From positions 4,092,001 to 4,156,000 of the forward strand of contig OZ242006.1 of the NCBI GenBank assembly GCA_965204705.1: a stretch of DNA of 64,000 nt, written 5' to 3'. Below are positions 8,982-16,336 of the stretch, in pieces (position 1 is the first letter of the stretch; each line of letters opens with the position of its first letter). The notes beneath the pieces are model-generated. The model saw only the letters and a program-made list of their open reading frames with translations, was not told where the DNA came from and made no database searches. The translations under genes and the position numbers were made by a program. This stretch comes from Bin5 sp965204705. GTDB lineage: Bacteria; Chloroflexota; Anaerolineae; Caldilineales; Caldilineaceae.

Positions 8982-9160
8982 GCTTTTCGGCACTGGGGAA
9001 GCCGACATTTGTAACGGCGCATTGGGATTTACACTCCGTTTCCAGAGCAGCGCCGAAGCCTGCAAATATTTGCCAATTCCTAGTCGCCTTGTTGTATGAT
9101 CAGGATTGTTTTTCTGCGTGGTATTCTTGAGATTTGGTGTGACAGTGGAGAAGTGGAGTG

Positions 9161-10252
9161 ATGAAACAAACCCGACTTTACAACCGGCATGTGGCACTGG
9201 GCGGCCGCATGGTTCCCTTTGCCGACTACGAGCTGCCGGTGCAATACGATGCCGGCCCCAACGCCGAACACCGAAGCGTGCGCACCGCCGCAGGCGTGTT
9301 CGATATCGACCATATGGGGCAGTTCTCGCTCACCGGCGAGGACGCGCTGCCCTTTCTCCAATATGTGCAGGTCGCCGACGTCGAATCTCTGGCCGAATGG
9401 GAAGCCCGCTACAGCCTGCTCTGTTACGATGACGGCACGATCGTTGATGACATTTTCATCTATCGACTACCCGAAAAATGGCTGATCGTCGTCAACGCCG
9501 CCAACCGCGAAAAAGATTTCACCTGGCTGCAGAGCTTTACCCACGGTTATCGGGTCGAGTTGACCGACATATCGGACGAGACTTACATGCTGGCCGTCCA
9601 AGGCCCCAAGGCAGCCGCGATCCTGGACAGGATGAGCTCCGCCGACCTGTCGGCCGCGCCGCCCCGCTCGGCTGTGCAGGCTGAAGTGGGAGGCGTCGAG
9701 ATGCTGCTGGGCCGCACCGGGTACACGGGCGAGGACGGATTCGAGCTCTACCTGCCCCCGGACAAGGCAGTATCCTTTTGGGATTCGCTGCTGGAAGAGG
9801 GTGCTCGCGACGGGCTGCTGCCATGCGGCCTCGCCGCCCGCGACAGCTTGCGTTTCGAGGCCTGCATGTCACTTTACGGTCACGAGATCGACGCCAAGAC
9901 CAATCCCTTTGAGGCGCGGCTCGGCTGGGTCGTCGCGCTGGAGAAACCGTCTTTCCTGGGACGCAACGCGTTACTGAAAGTAAAGTTGGAAGGAACCGAG
10001 CGCCTTCTCGTCGCTTTTGAGATGATAGAAAAGGCGGTTCCCAGGGAGAATCACGGAATCATCGGTCTTGAAGGGCAGGTGGCCGGGCATGTTACCACCG
10101 GCATGAAAAGCCCGACACTCGATAAGTTTATCGGGCTGGGATACCTGCCGCGCGGTATGCACCGTCTCGGTTCGGAGATTCACATAATCATTCGCGGCAG
10201 ACCGCGCAGGGCGCGCATTTGCAAACGGCCGTTTTACAGATCGCGTCGTTAA
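9161..10252 (+). CDS. gcvT: Glycine cleavage system T protein (aminomethyltransferase)
   Basis: Transfers the one-carbon unit from aminomethylated H protein to tetrahydrofolate, releasing ammonia. About 363 residues, normal length. Family landmarks: DIDHMGQFSLTG near residue 47, the folate-contacting block LLCYDDGTIVDDIFIYRL (about 86-103), RTGYTGEDGFELYLP (about 184-198), CGLAARDSLRFEACM (about 224-238) and the C-terminal arginine-rich RPRRARICKRPFYRSRR. ATG 9161 is preferred over the adjacent GTG 9158 because GGAG at 9147-9150 is then well spaced. No gcvH or gcvP is nearby, so the gene is separated from the rest of the system; a related folate-dependent demethylase cannot be fully excluded. 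Confidence 0.9.
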   Translation: MKQTRLYNRHVALGGRMVPFADYELPVQYDAGPNAEHRSVRTAAGVFDIDHMGQFSLTGEDALPFLQYVQVADVESLAEWEARYSLLCYDDGTIVDDIFIYRLPEKWLIVVNAANREKDFTWLQSFTHGYRVELTDISDETYMLAVQGPKAAAILDRMSSADLSAAPPRSAVQAEVGGVEMLLGRTGYTGEDGFELYLPPDKAVSFWDSLLEEGARDGLLPCGLAARDSLRFEACMSLYGHEIDAKTNPFEARLGWVVALEKPSFLGRNALLKVKLEGTERLLVAFEMIEKAVPRENHGIIGLEGQVAGHVTTGMKSPTLDKFIGLGYLPRGMHRLGSEIHIIIRGRPRRARICKRPFYRSRR

Positions 10253-10352
10253 CACGGAATGGCATATGAGCGCGAAGATTCAGGCAGAGATACTATATTT
10301 CTCTCCGGGAGTGGCTCGAACTTTCGCCAATATGGCTGGCTGTGAGGTCTAG

Positions 10353-10742
10353 GTGAGGTATCCAGCGCTAATTGACGGTGAACTGGGCGCATACGGTATC
10401 GTGTTCCCAGACATAGAAGGCATTGCGGCTATGGGAGAGACCTTGGGTGAAGTAATCCTGAACGGATCCGCTGTACTACAGGACTACGCCGTAGAAATGG
10501 AGCGAGATGGGCTTGCTCTTGTTTCGCCCAGCGCATTGGAGGATGTTGAGGTTCCTGCAGGCTGTATCTTAACGTCCATCGTCCTGGTTCCGGCCGCGCC
10601 AGACAAGCCAAGTGTGAAACTGAACATCACTTTGGACGCGGGAATTGCCGAGTACATCGCCTCAGAATCCAAGCGGCGTGGCATGTCGCGGAGGAAATAC
10701 CTGGAGCGGTTAGTGCGCCACACGGCCCAGGTAGGAGGGTAG
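10353..10742 (+). CDS. HicB-family antitoxin-like protein (orphan)
   Basis: A 129-residue protein. The N-terminal HicB fold is seen in YPALIDGELGAYGIVFPDIEGIAAMGETLGEVILNG (residues about 3-38), which matches the degenerate RNase-H-like HicB domain; the C-terminus (about 95-122) contains a ribbon-helix-helix-like segment ending MSRRKYLERLV. The GTG start directly follows a TAG that ends a 28-codon frame (10266-10352), so it may be translationally coupled to it. That short frame does not resemble HicA, and no HicA gene is seen on either side. Either the toxin has been lost or this is a stand-alone regulator. Confidence 0.72.
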   Translation: MRYPALIDGELGAYGIVFPDIEGIAAMGETLGEVILNGSAVLQDYAVEMERDGLALVSPSALEDVEVPAGCILTSIVLVPAAPDKPSVKLNITLDAGIAEYIASESKRRGMSRRKYLERLVRHTAQVGG

Positions 10743-10859
10743 CGCCCGGGCGCGCTGTCGAAAATGCAGTAGCCCGCAATTGCGTTAAGCGGTGCCAACT
10801 TGCAAAAGTCGAAGAATGCTTAGGAGGCGGCCACAGCCGCGTAGATGAGGGGAGGCAGT

Positions 10860-11177
10860 ATGGCAGTCGAGCATGCAGAACCAGGGAAGGTAATTGACCT
10901 CAACACTTTTGGCGGCACGGCTTCGACCGCCGTCGTCAAAGAGAATGCGTTCGAGGCGATTCGACTCCACCTCAGCCCAGGCAAGAAGATCCCGCCGCAC
11001 AAAGTTGACGGGCCGATTACGGTCCACTGCCTCAGTGGAAGTTGCACGTTCTTCGTGGCGGATGAATCGCGGGAGCTTGTTCCAGGTTCGTGGCTTTACT
11101 TGGAGGGAGGAACGATGCACGCACTGGAAGCGGAGGAGGCGTGCGCCGTGTTGGTGACGATTCTGTTCGCTGAGTGA
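10860..11177 (+). CDS. Small cupin-domain protein
   Basis: A 105-residue single-domain cupin. The first motif is FEAIRLHLSPGKKIPPHK (residues about 28-45), with the metal-ligand histidine in PPHK but without the usual second histidine; the second motif is VPGSWLYLEGGTMHALEAEE (about 75-94) with one histidine. ATG 10860 has GGGGAGG just upstream and is preferred to ATG 10845. Small cupins of this type bind metals or small ligands, or modulate other enzymes; the substrate is unknown. It stands alone between toxin-antitoxin-type genes. Confidence 0.78.
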   Translation: MAVEHAEPGKVIDLNTFGGTASTAVVKENAFEAIRLHLSPGKKIPPHKVDGPITVHCLSGSCTFFVADESRELVPGSWLYLEGGTMHALEAEEACAVLVTILFAE

Positions 11178-11331
11178 GGTTGATGGTTAGCAAAACTGGT
11201 GTAGGGCACATTTTGGCGACAACCCTATCTTGCCTCGCTTGGGAGACAACCGGCAGACTGAGAGCACCACGAATCCGCTGGTCCAAGTCGCTTTTCTGTC
11301 CTCTGCGTGTCTTCCGCCATTGTCAGAGGGA

Positions 11332-11601
11332 CTATAGTCGCCTGAGGAGTTGACTATACTCGTGGTGGGGACCTATCCAAAACCATACGATTTCGTTCTC
11401 CTCCTGTACCCCGAGAGCGCGATAGTCATTGCTCACTCGTACAGAATACACCGAACTTTTCTGACTGACGCGCTTGAATTCCAAGCTGCGGTGACGAGGA
11501 TTTGAAGCGAAAAAAATGTAGGATTGACGAGCTTGCCGTTGGACGTGTTCCGGGAGGCGCCGATACGCCTTCCAAAAACTCGGCAATGTAAACGAACGCA
11601 C
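11332..11601 (-). CDS. RelE/ParE-superfamily toxin
   Basis: An 89-residue protein typical of the RelE/ParE fold: FTLPSFWKAYRRLPEHVQRQARQSYIFF (residues 4-31) forms the helical hairpin, followed by strands with RVSQKSSVYSVRVSNDYRALGV (about 43-64) and the C-terminal IVWFWIGPHHEY (about 71-82). By analogy it would cleave ribosome-associated mRNA. Its GTG start lies two nucleotides after the stop of the upstream antitoxin gene, the usual antitoxin-first arrangement with coupled translation. Function is inferred from family and context. Confidence 0.82.
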   Translation of the reverse strand: MRSFTLPSFWKAYRRLPEHVQRQARQSYIFFASNPRHRSLEFKRVSQKSSVYSVRVSNDYRALGVQEENEIVWFWIGPHHEYSQLLRRL

Positions 11602-11603
11602 TT

Positions 11604-11828
11604 CTACATTTCTTCAGGTCTGAGGAGTTCTGTCCGTCCTGCCCGGTGTGCTGCCAGGGCCTCATCAGCCATTTTTTCCAGCAGTTCCTCCGACTCGGGT
11701 CGGCTGAATAACTCGGCCCAGCGCGCCTCCGACTCCAGTTCGGCTAGCATAAAACGGGCAAACCTGTCCTGTTCCTCTTGCGGCAGCGCCGCGGCTCTTT
11801 CAAATGCCTGTTGAAGAAGCTTGGTCAT
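11604..11828 (-). CDS. Antitoxin of the RelE/ParE-type pair
   Basis: About 74 residues starting MTKLLQQAFERAAALPQEEQ; the ATG at 11828 has GGAGG and GGAAAG upstream, while a longer frame to 11858 has no ribosome site. The helical, acidic sequence (LPQEEQDRFARFMLAELESEARWAELF) and the terminal EEM are typical of the small antitoxins found directly upstream of this RelE-like toxin family. It would neutralise the toxin and probably autoregulate the pair. I see no clear ribbon-helix-helix motif. Confidence 0.78.
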   Translation of the reverse strand: MTKLLQQAFERAAALPQEEQDRFARFMLAELESEARWAELFSRPESEELLEKMADEALAAHRAGRTELLRPEEM

Positions 11829-12009
11829 CTTTCCAGCACCTCCTACGCAACGCACCATTCAAATGTCCGTCGCCAATGTTCCCATATTGCGCGCATATTA
11901 TACACCATGCCGCCAATCTGCGCGGGCGAAGTCCAAGTTGAGTTTTCTTGCGTGACTCCCTCAAGTGCAGCGTCCTTCAAATTGGCGATCTGTCACGTAG
12001 AGATGAGCC

Positions 12010-13002
12010 TCACAACCGCAACTCCTGCGTCTTGCCGGTGCGGATGGACTCAAACGCCTTGAGCACCATCGCAGTCGCGCGCGTGCCGTCACGAGGACCG
12101 ATTGGCGGCTCAGTATCCTCCAGAAGACACCTGGCCCAGGCTTGCAGTTCACCTTGCGTGCCCTCCGGATCGGAGGACGCGGGGGCCGGCAGATCTTCCA
12201 CCGCCAGTGAATCGATTTCGCAGCCGCCGAATGTGACATTGTGGCAGCGGTCGTGGAGCGTGGCCGTCTTCTGCCCGTCCAATACCTCGAAGAAGAACTT
12301 GGACGTGTAGCGGGCATCTCCGCTATCCCCGGCGATGATCGACGCGATGCTGCCGTTCTCGAACTGTACCGAGACCGCGGCGTTATCGACCAGCCCAATC
12401 TCCGGGTGGGTCAACGCGCCCCCGGCCGCGCTGATGAGAACCGGTTCCGATTCATTGAGCCAGTAGACCAGGTCAAAGGCGTGGCAGCCGTTCGAGAGCA
12501 CGGGGCCGCCGCCGCGTTCCGGCGTCAGCGCCCAGCCTTTCATGTTTGAATGCAGGCTCTGGCCCACGGTAACCAGGGGCTTGGGGATGACCTCCTTTAC
12601 CTTGGCGACCAATGGGGCAAAGCGGAACTTGAATCCCATCATCAGTTTGACGCCCGCTTTGGCGACCGCCTCCTCGATCTCCAGGCACTCCTCGATTGTC
12701 AGCGCCATCGGTTTCTCGAGAAAGATATGCTTGCCGGCGGCAGCCGCCTGGACCGCAAAGGGCGTGTGCGAATCATGGTGAGTGGCAATCAGTACGGCGT
12801 CAATGTCACTGTCGTCCCACACGGTTTCGACGTCAGTCGTATGATAGCTGCCGCCGAACTCCTCGCAGGCGCCGGCGGCAGCCTCTTCGAGGACATCGAC
12901 ATAGGCCGCGAAGTTCAACTCCGGCACGTCGCGGGCTCTGCGCATGTGGCTGCGCCCCATTCCTCCGCAACCAATCAGCGCCATATTGATCGAGTCAGTC
13001 AT
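12010..13002 (-). CDS. Gfo/Idh/MocA-family NAD(P)-dependent oxidoreductase
   Basis: A 330-residue sugar or cyclitol dehydrogenase-like enzyme. The Rossmann motif is ALIGCGGMGRSHMRRA (residues 8-23), the conserved catalytic lysine motif is FLEKPMAL (about 95-102), and the C-terminal substrate domain begins with MGFKFRFAPL and contains GGGPVLSNGCHAFDLVYWL (about 164-182), with the usual D and H pair. GGAGG is 9 nt upstream of ATG 13002. It is the last gene of the minus-strand sugar operon and lies 85 nt after the sialidase-like gene, so it probably oxidises or inverts a sugar released or imported by that operon. Confidence 0.9.
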   Translation of the reverse strand: MTDSINMALIGCGGMGRSHMRRARDVPELNFAAYVDVLEEAAAGACEEFGGSYHTTDVETVWDDSDIDAVLIATHHDSHTPFAVQAAAAGKHIFLEKPMALTIEECLEIEEAVAKAGVKLMMGFKFRFAPLVAKVKEVIPKPLVTVGQSLHSNMKGWALTPERGGGPVLSNGCHAFDLVYWLNESEPVLISAAGGALTHPEIGLVDNAAVSVQFENGSIASIIAGDSGDARYTSKFFFEVLDGQKTATLHDRCHNVTFGGCEIDSLAVEDLPAPASSDPEGTQGELQAWARCLLEDTEPPIGPRDGTRATAMVLKAFESIRTGKTQELRL

Positions 13003-13087
13003 TGATCTAGCCTCCGAATTCAGTGGCCGTTAAGAACGCCCGCATCTGGCGGGCTGAACCGGACGATCCTTCATCTGCGTGACCGCC

Positions 13088-14278
13088 CTACTTGAGAACA
13101 AAAGTGGAACCGGCGATGTAGCGCGTTCCGCCAAAACCGTTACCGTCGTCCATCGAGAAGTAGTAGGCGGTGAAGATGCGGCCCGGTTCCACTTCAGTCG
13201 CTACCGGATATCCCAAATCCCTGATCGGACTGTCGTCGCGAAGAATCTGCTCGTCGCTCCAGGTCTTGCCTTCATCATTGCTGACGATGAGACCGATCCC
13301 ATGTGGAACCTTGCGGCGGCCGAAGAGAACGAGAATGCGGCCGTCGGCCAGCTGCATCGGCCACGGCGAGCGATAGTGCTTGCCGGCCTCCCACACGGTG
13401 CTTCTTCTCTCCCGCGCGCGCCTGGCCCAGGGCGACCGGCCCCAACGCACGATTGGTTTCGGCAGCGACCATGAGTAGCCGCCGTCATCAGAGAAGTTCA
13501 TCTGAATCGCGTCACGCAGCCCGTCAATATTGAGCGTGTAACATTGCAGGCGGCCCGAAGGAAGGCGCAGCAGGCCGGCGTAGGTGGGCCGTCCGTCTCC
13601 GGTCGGGTCATTGCAGATGCGGGCGAGCGGGTCCCAGCTGAGGCCGTTGTCGTCGCTACCGTAGAGCACCACGCCGCCGGTGGGCAGGCCGACCGTCATG
13701 GCGGCGAGCTGTGTCCCGTCCGGCATCTGCACGAGCGGGTGCCCGTCCTTGTGCACCATCTCATGCCCGGCAGGCGGCGGGACCGGCGTGGGAACCGCCT
13801 CCCAGGTGCGACCGCGATCTGGCGACCGCAGCGCGAAACAGAGGAGGGCAGGCAGATATCCTTCGCCAGCATTACTGCGTCCAAAAAAGATAGCCGTCTC
13901 CGGCCCGGTCAGATCGATCCAGTCCCGGTCAATGGCCGGGCTGGCTTCAACCTGACGGACAAAGGCACGCCGAACCTCAACCGGCGCGCTCTCGTCGAAA
14001 ATGACGACATCGTTGGCGCGGTCCCAAGTTGCGCCATTGTCGAAGCTGCGCGCCAGTATGACCTGGGAGCGCCCGTGGTATCCGCCATAGCCATGCTGAA
14101 CATCGGTGCGGTGGCGGTAGGCACAGGGCGCGCGGTTGTAAATGACAGCGATCTCGCCGCCGCCGAAATTGAAGATGCCACCCTGGCGAGGGTGGCCGGC
14201 ATAGCGGTCGCGCGCGTAGTCTACAAGCGTGTGTTCAACCTCGGCCAAAGCGGGCGCCGGAATATCTTGTTTCGTCAT
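13088..14278 (-). CDS. BNR/Asp-box sialidase-superfamily protein
   Basis: About 396 residues forming a six-bladed propeller of the sialidase/neuraminidase superfamily. Five Asp-box (SxDxGxTW-like) motifs are readable: SFDNGATW (near residue 76), SPDRGRTW (152), SDDNGLSW (207), SDDGGYSW (262) and SNDEGKTW (331). There is no signal peptide, so it should act in the cytoplasm. ATG 14278 is chosen because the frame further upstream runs through the permease gene on the same strand. I see no RIP motif near the N-terminus, so sialic acid is not established as substrate. It follows the MalG-like permease by 41 nt in a sugar-import operon. Confidence 0.82.
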   Translation of the reverse strand: MTKQDIPAPALAEVEHTLVDYARDRYAGHPRQGGIFNFGGGEIAVIYNRAPCAYRHRTDVQHGYGGYHGRSQVILARSFDNGATWDRANDVVIFDESAPVEVRRAFVRQVEASPAIDRDWIDLTGPETAIFFGRSNAGEGYLPALLCFALRSPDRGRTWEAVPTPVPPPAGHEMVHKDGHPLVQMPDGTQLAAMTVGLPTGGVVLYGSDDNGLSWDPLARICNDPTGDGRPTYAGLLRLPSGRLQCYTLNIDGLRDAIQMNFSDDGGYSWSLPKPIVRWGRSPWARRARERRSTVWEAGKHYRSPWPMQLADGRILVLFGRRKVPHGIGLIVSNDEGKTWSDEQILRDDSPIRDLGYPVATEVEPGRIFTAYYFSMDDGNGFGGTRYIAGSTFVLK

Positions 14279-14319
14279 GGATTTCGCCGTGTGGCAGCGC
14301 AACGTGCAGCTATAGCTGT

Positions 14320-15267
14320 CTACTTCAGGCCGGTGAGAGCGATACCCTGCACAAACTTGCGCTGAAAAGCGATGAAGAGAATCAGGATGGGCAGCACCGC
14401 CATAACCGATCCGGCCAGCAGAACCGACTGGAACAGTTCGGCCATCGAAGTCAGTGAACCGGAACCGTAGGCGAGCGAATACATCCCGACCGAAATCGTG
14501 TAGAGCCGTTCCGAGCTGGACATCACCAGCGGCCAAACGAACGCGTTCCAACTGCCCTGAAACTGGAAGAGGGCGACCACCGTCACGACGGGACCGGACA
14601 GCGGCATGATCACCCGCCACCAGATCATTGGCTCGCTGCAGCCGTCGATACGGGCGGCATCCTCCAGGTCCCCCGGAAGCGTACGGAAAAACTGGCGGAA
14701 GAGAAAGATCGAGCCGGCGCTGACCACGTTGGGCAGGATCAAGCCGGCATAGCTGTTGTAGAGACCATGCCCGCCAAACCCCATAATGTCGTTGCCGCCC
14801 AACAACGGCAGCCGCAGCATGAGGATAAAGAGTGGCAGAAAGGTGACCGAACCCGGAATCATCATCGTCGCCAGAACGAGGCCGAACAGGAAGTCGCGCG
14901 CCGGAAAACGAAGGCGGCCAAACACGTACCCGGCCAGTGAAGAGGTGGTCGTCGCCAGGACAGTTACCGCGACCGCGTAAATGGTGGTGGTCTGAATGTA
15001 TCTGCTGATGCCGGCCATCTTCCAGGCGATCAGATAGGGTTCAAGGCTCCAGTTGAGCGGGTTGAACATGTCCCAGGTGAAGCCGATGCGAATGACCATG
15101 CCTGCCGTGCCCAAAGAGCTGACGGCCATCCACAAAAAGGGCAGAGCGGCGATCACAAACCCTACGGCGATGCCAAGCACGAGCAAAGTTTGAAAGAACA
15201 GCTCTTGTCGCGGTGGAAGACGAAGATTTCGTGTCTGTGCCATGTGTATGCGAGTGTTTGCAGCCAC
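14320..15267 (-). CDS. Carbohydrate ABC transporter permease, MalG type
   Basis: Inner-membrane subunit of a CUT1 sugar importer. About 315 residues with six predicted membrane segments. The EAA loop that docks the ATPase reads DLEDAARIDGCSEPMIWWRVIMPLSGP (about residues 195-221), and the protein ends with the typical MalG FVQGIALTGLK. The start is uncertain: GTG 15267 gives the longest frame, ATG 15243 gives MAQTRNLRLPP, and neither has a clear ribosome site. It follows the MalF-like permease by 50 nt. Confidence 0.92.
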   Translation of the reverse strand: MAANTRIHMAQTRNLRLPPRQELFFQTLLVLGIAVGFVIAALPFLWMAVSSLGTAGMVIRIGFTWDMFNPLNWSLEPYLIAWKMAGISRYIQTTTIYAVAVTVLATTTSSLAGYVFGRLRFPARDFLFGLVLATMMIPGSVTFLPLFILMLRLPLLGGNDIMGFGGHGLYNSYAGLILPNVVSAGSIFLFRQFFRTLPGDLEDAARIDGCSEPMIWWRVIMPLSGPVVTVVALFQFQGSWNAFVWPLVMSSSERLYTISVGMYSLAYGSGSLTSMAELFQSVLLAGSVMAVLPILILFIAFQRKFVQGIALTGLK

Positions 15268-15317
15268 CGATATGGGAATTTAGCAGCTGCCAGCCTCCGG
15301 CGCCAGGCCTCTGGTAA

Positions 15318-16232
15318 TCAGTACTCGAGCGACGAAGAAAAGAATTTCCAATTGAAATAGGTAAGAACGGCAATCGCGATAAATAGCAGAACAGCCATTG
15401 CCGACGCGTAGCCCATCTGATTGAACTTGAATGCGTTGAGATATATCTGGTGGACGATCGTGGTCGTGCGAAATGCCGGCCCGCCTTCCGTCATAATCAT
15501 CACCAGGTCGAACACCTGCAGCGAGTCGATCATACCGATGATGAAGAGGTAAAAGGTCACCGGCCGCAGCAGTGGGAAGGTGATAAAGCGAAGCAGTTGC
15601 CAGCGCCCTGCGCCATCCACCTTCGCCGCATCGTAGTACGTCTCCGGGATGCCCTGCAGACCGGCCAGGTAGATGAGCATCGTCCCGCCAAAAGCCTTCC
15701 AGACCGCCACGCCGATAACGGCCGGCATCGCAGTAAAGGGGCTGTTGAGCCAGTCCTTGGGCTGAACGCCGACGACTTTGAGCGCCAGGCTGACCAGCCC
15801 CACCTGCGGCTGAAAGAGCCACATCCAGGCAATGCCCATCGCGATAGTCGAGGTCAGGACCGGCAGGTAATAGGCGCCGCGCAGGAAGGAGATGCCGCGG
15901 ATTCTACGATTCAGCAATATAGCGGCCGTGAATCCAACCGCCATGGAAAGAGGAACGAAGCCCAACGTGAACTGAACTGTGTTCCTAATTGTGATCCTGA
16001 ACAACTCATTGCCAAACGCCTCGCTATAGTTGGCGGCCCCCGCCGACCTCATCGTCGCGCTGAAGGCGTCAAAATAGGTGAAACTGAGGCCGATAGCCCC
16101 CAAGACCGGCAGGACGGTAAAGACCAGCAGCGGCAGGACCGCCGGCAAGATCAGGGCATAGGCCCACCTGACCTCACTGCGACGCAACTCCGCGCGAAAC
16201 TCCTGGAATCGGGTTGCCGTGCCCACTGCCAC
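15318..16232 (-). CDS. Carbohydrate ABC transporter permease, MalF/UgpA type
   Basis: About 304 residues with six membrane segments; the EAA loop TYYDAAKVDGAGRWQLLRFITFPLLRP lies near residues 205-231. The start chosen is GTG 16232, because a perfect AGGAGG (16239-16244) sits six nucleotides before it; the longer frame to 16292 would run through the intercistronic hairpin. Together with the MalG-like subunit it forms the membrane pore for the sugar captured by the upstream binding protein. No ATPase is encoded in this operon. Confidence 0.92.
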   Translation of the reverse strand: MAVGTATRFQEFRAELRRSEVRWAYALILPAVLPLLVFTVLPVLGAIGLSFTYFDAFSATMRSAGAANYSEAFGNELFRITIRNTVQFTLGFVPLSMAVGFTAAILLNRRIRGISFLRGAYYLPVLTSTIAMGIAWMWLFQPQVGLVSLALKVVGVQPKDWLNSPFTAMPAVIGVAVWKAFGGTMLIYLAGLQGIPETYYDAAKVDGAGRWQLLRFITFPLLRPVTFYLFIIGMIDSLQVFDLVMIMTEGGPAFRTTTIVHQIYLNAFKFNQMGYASAMAVLLFIAIAVLTYFNWKFFSSSLEY

Positions 16233-16258
16233 GAGCGGCCTCCTCATTTCGGTGGAAA

Positions 16259-16317
16259 GTGGTTCGCGAATAGCGGCCGGTAGCTGCACCAACCGCTATT
16301 CACGCGCCACGAACCAC
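16259..16317 (-). promoter_or_regulatory. Intercistronic hairpin between binding protein and permease
   Basis: Two-part inverted repeat: GTGGTTCG (16259-16266) pairs with CGAACCAC (16310-16317), and GAATAGCGG (16268-16276) pairs with CCGCTATTC (16293-16301) around a 16-nt loop. It lies between the binding-protein stop and the first permease start and probably protects the upstream mRNA from 3' decay or attenuates transcription. Confidence 0.65.
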
Positions 16318-16336
16318 TACAGTTTACATTAAGAAC

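Noticed and set aside
8510..9022. N-terminal 171-residue extension of the propeller-ATPase protein
   Set aside because: It reads through the MITE, lies mostly upstream of the promoter and hides the signal peptide.
9062..9073. Palindrome GCAAATATTTGC upstream of gcvT
   Set aside because: A perfect 12-mer, but AT-rich and single; not enough to call an operator.
10266..10352. 28-codon frame before the HicB gene as HicA toxin
   Set aside because: Sequence does not match the HicA double-stranded RNA-binding fold and is too short.
13088..14278. Naming the BNR proteins nanH (sialidase)
   Set aside because: Asp boxes only show the fold; no RIP motif and no sialic acid catabolic genes are seen.
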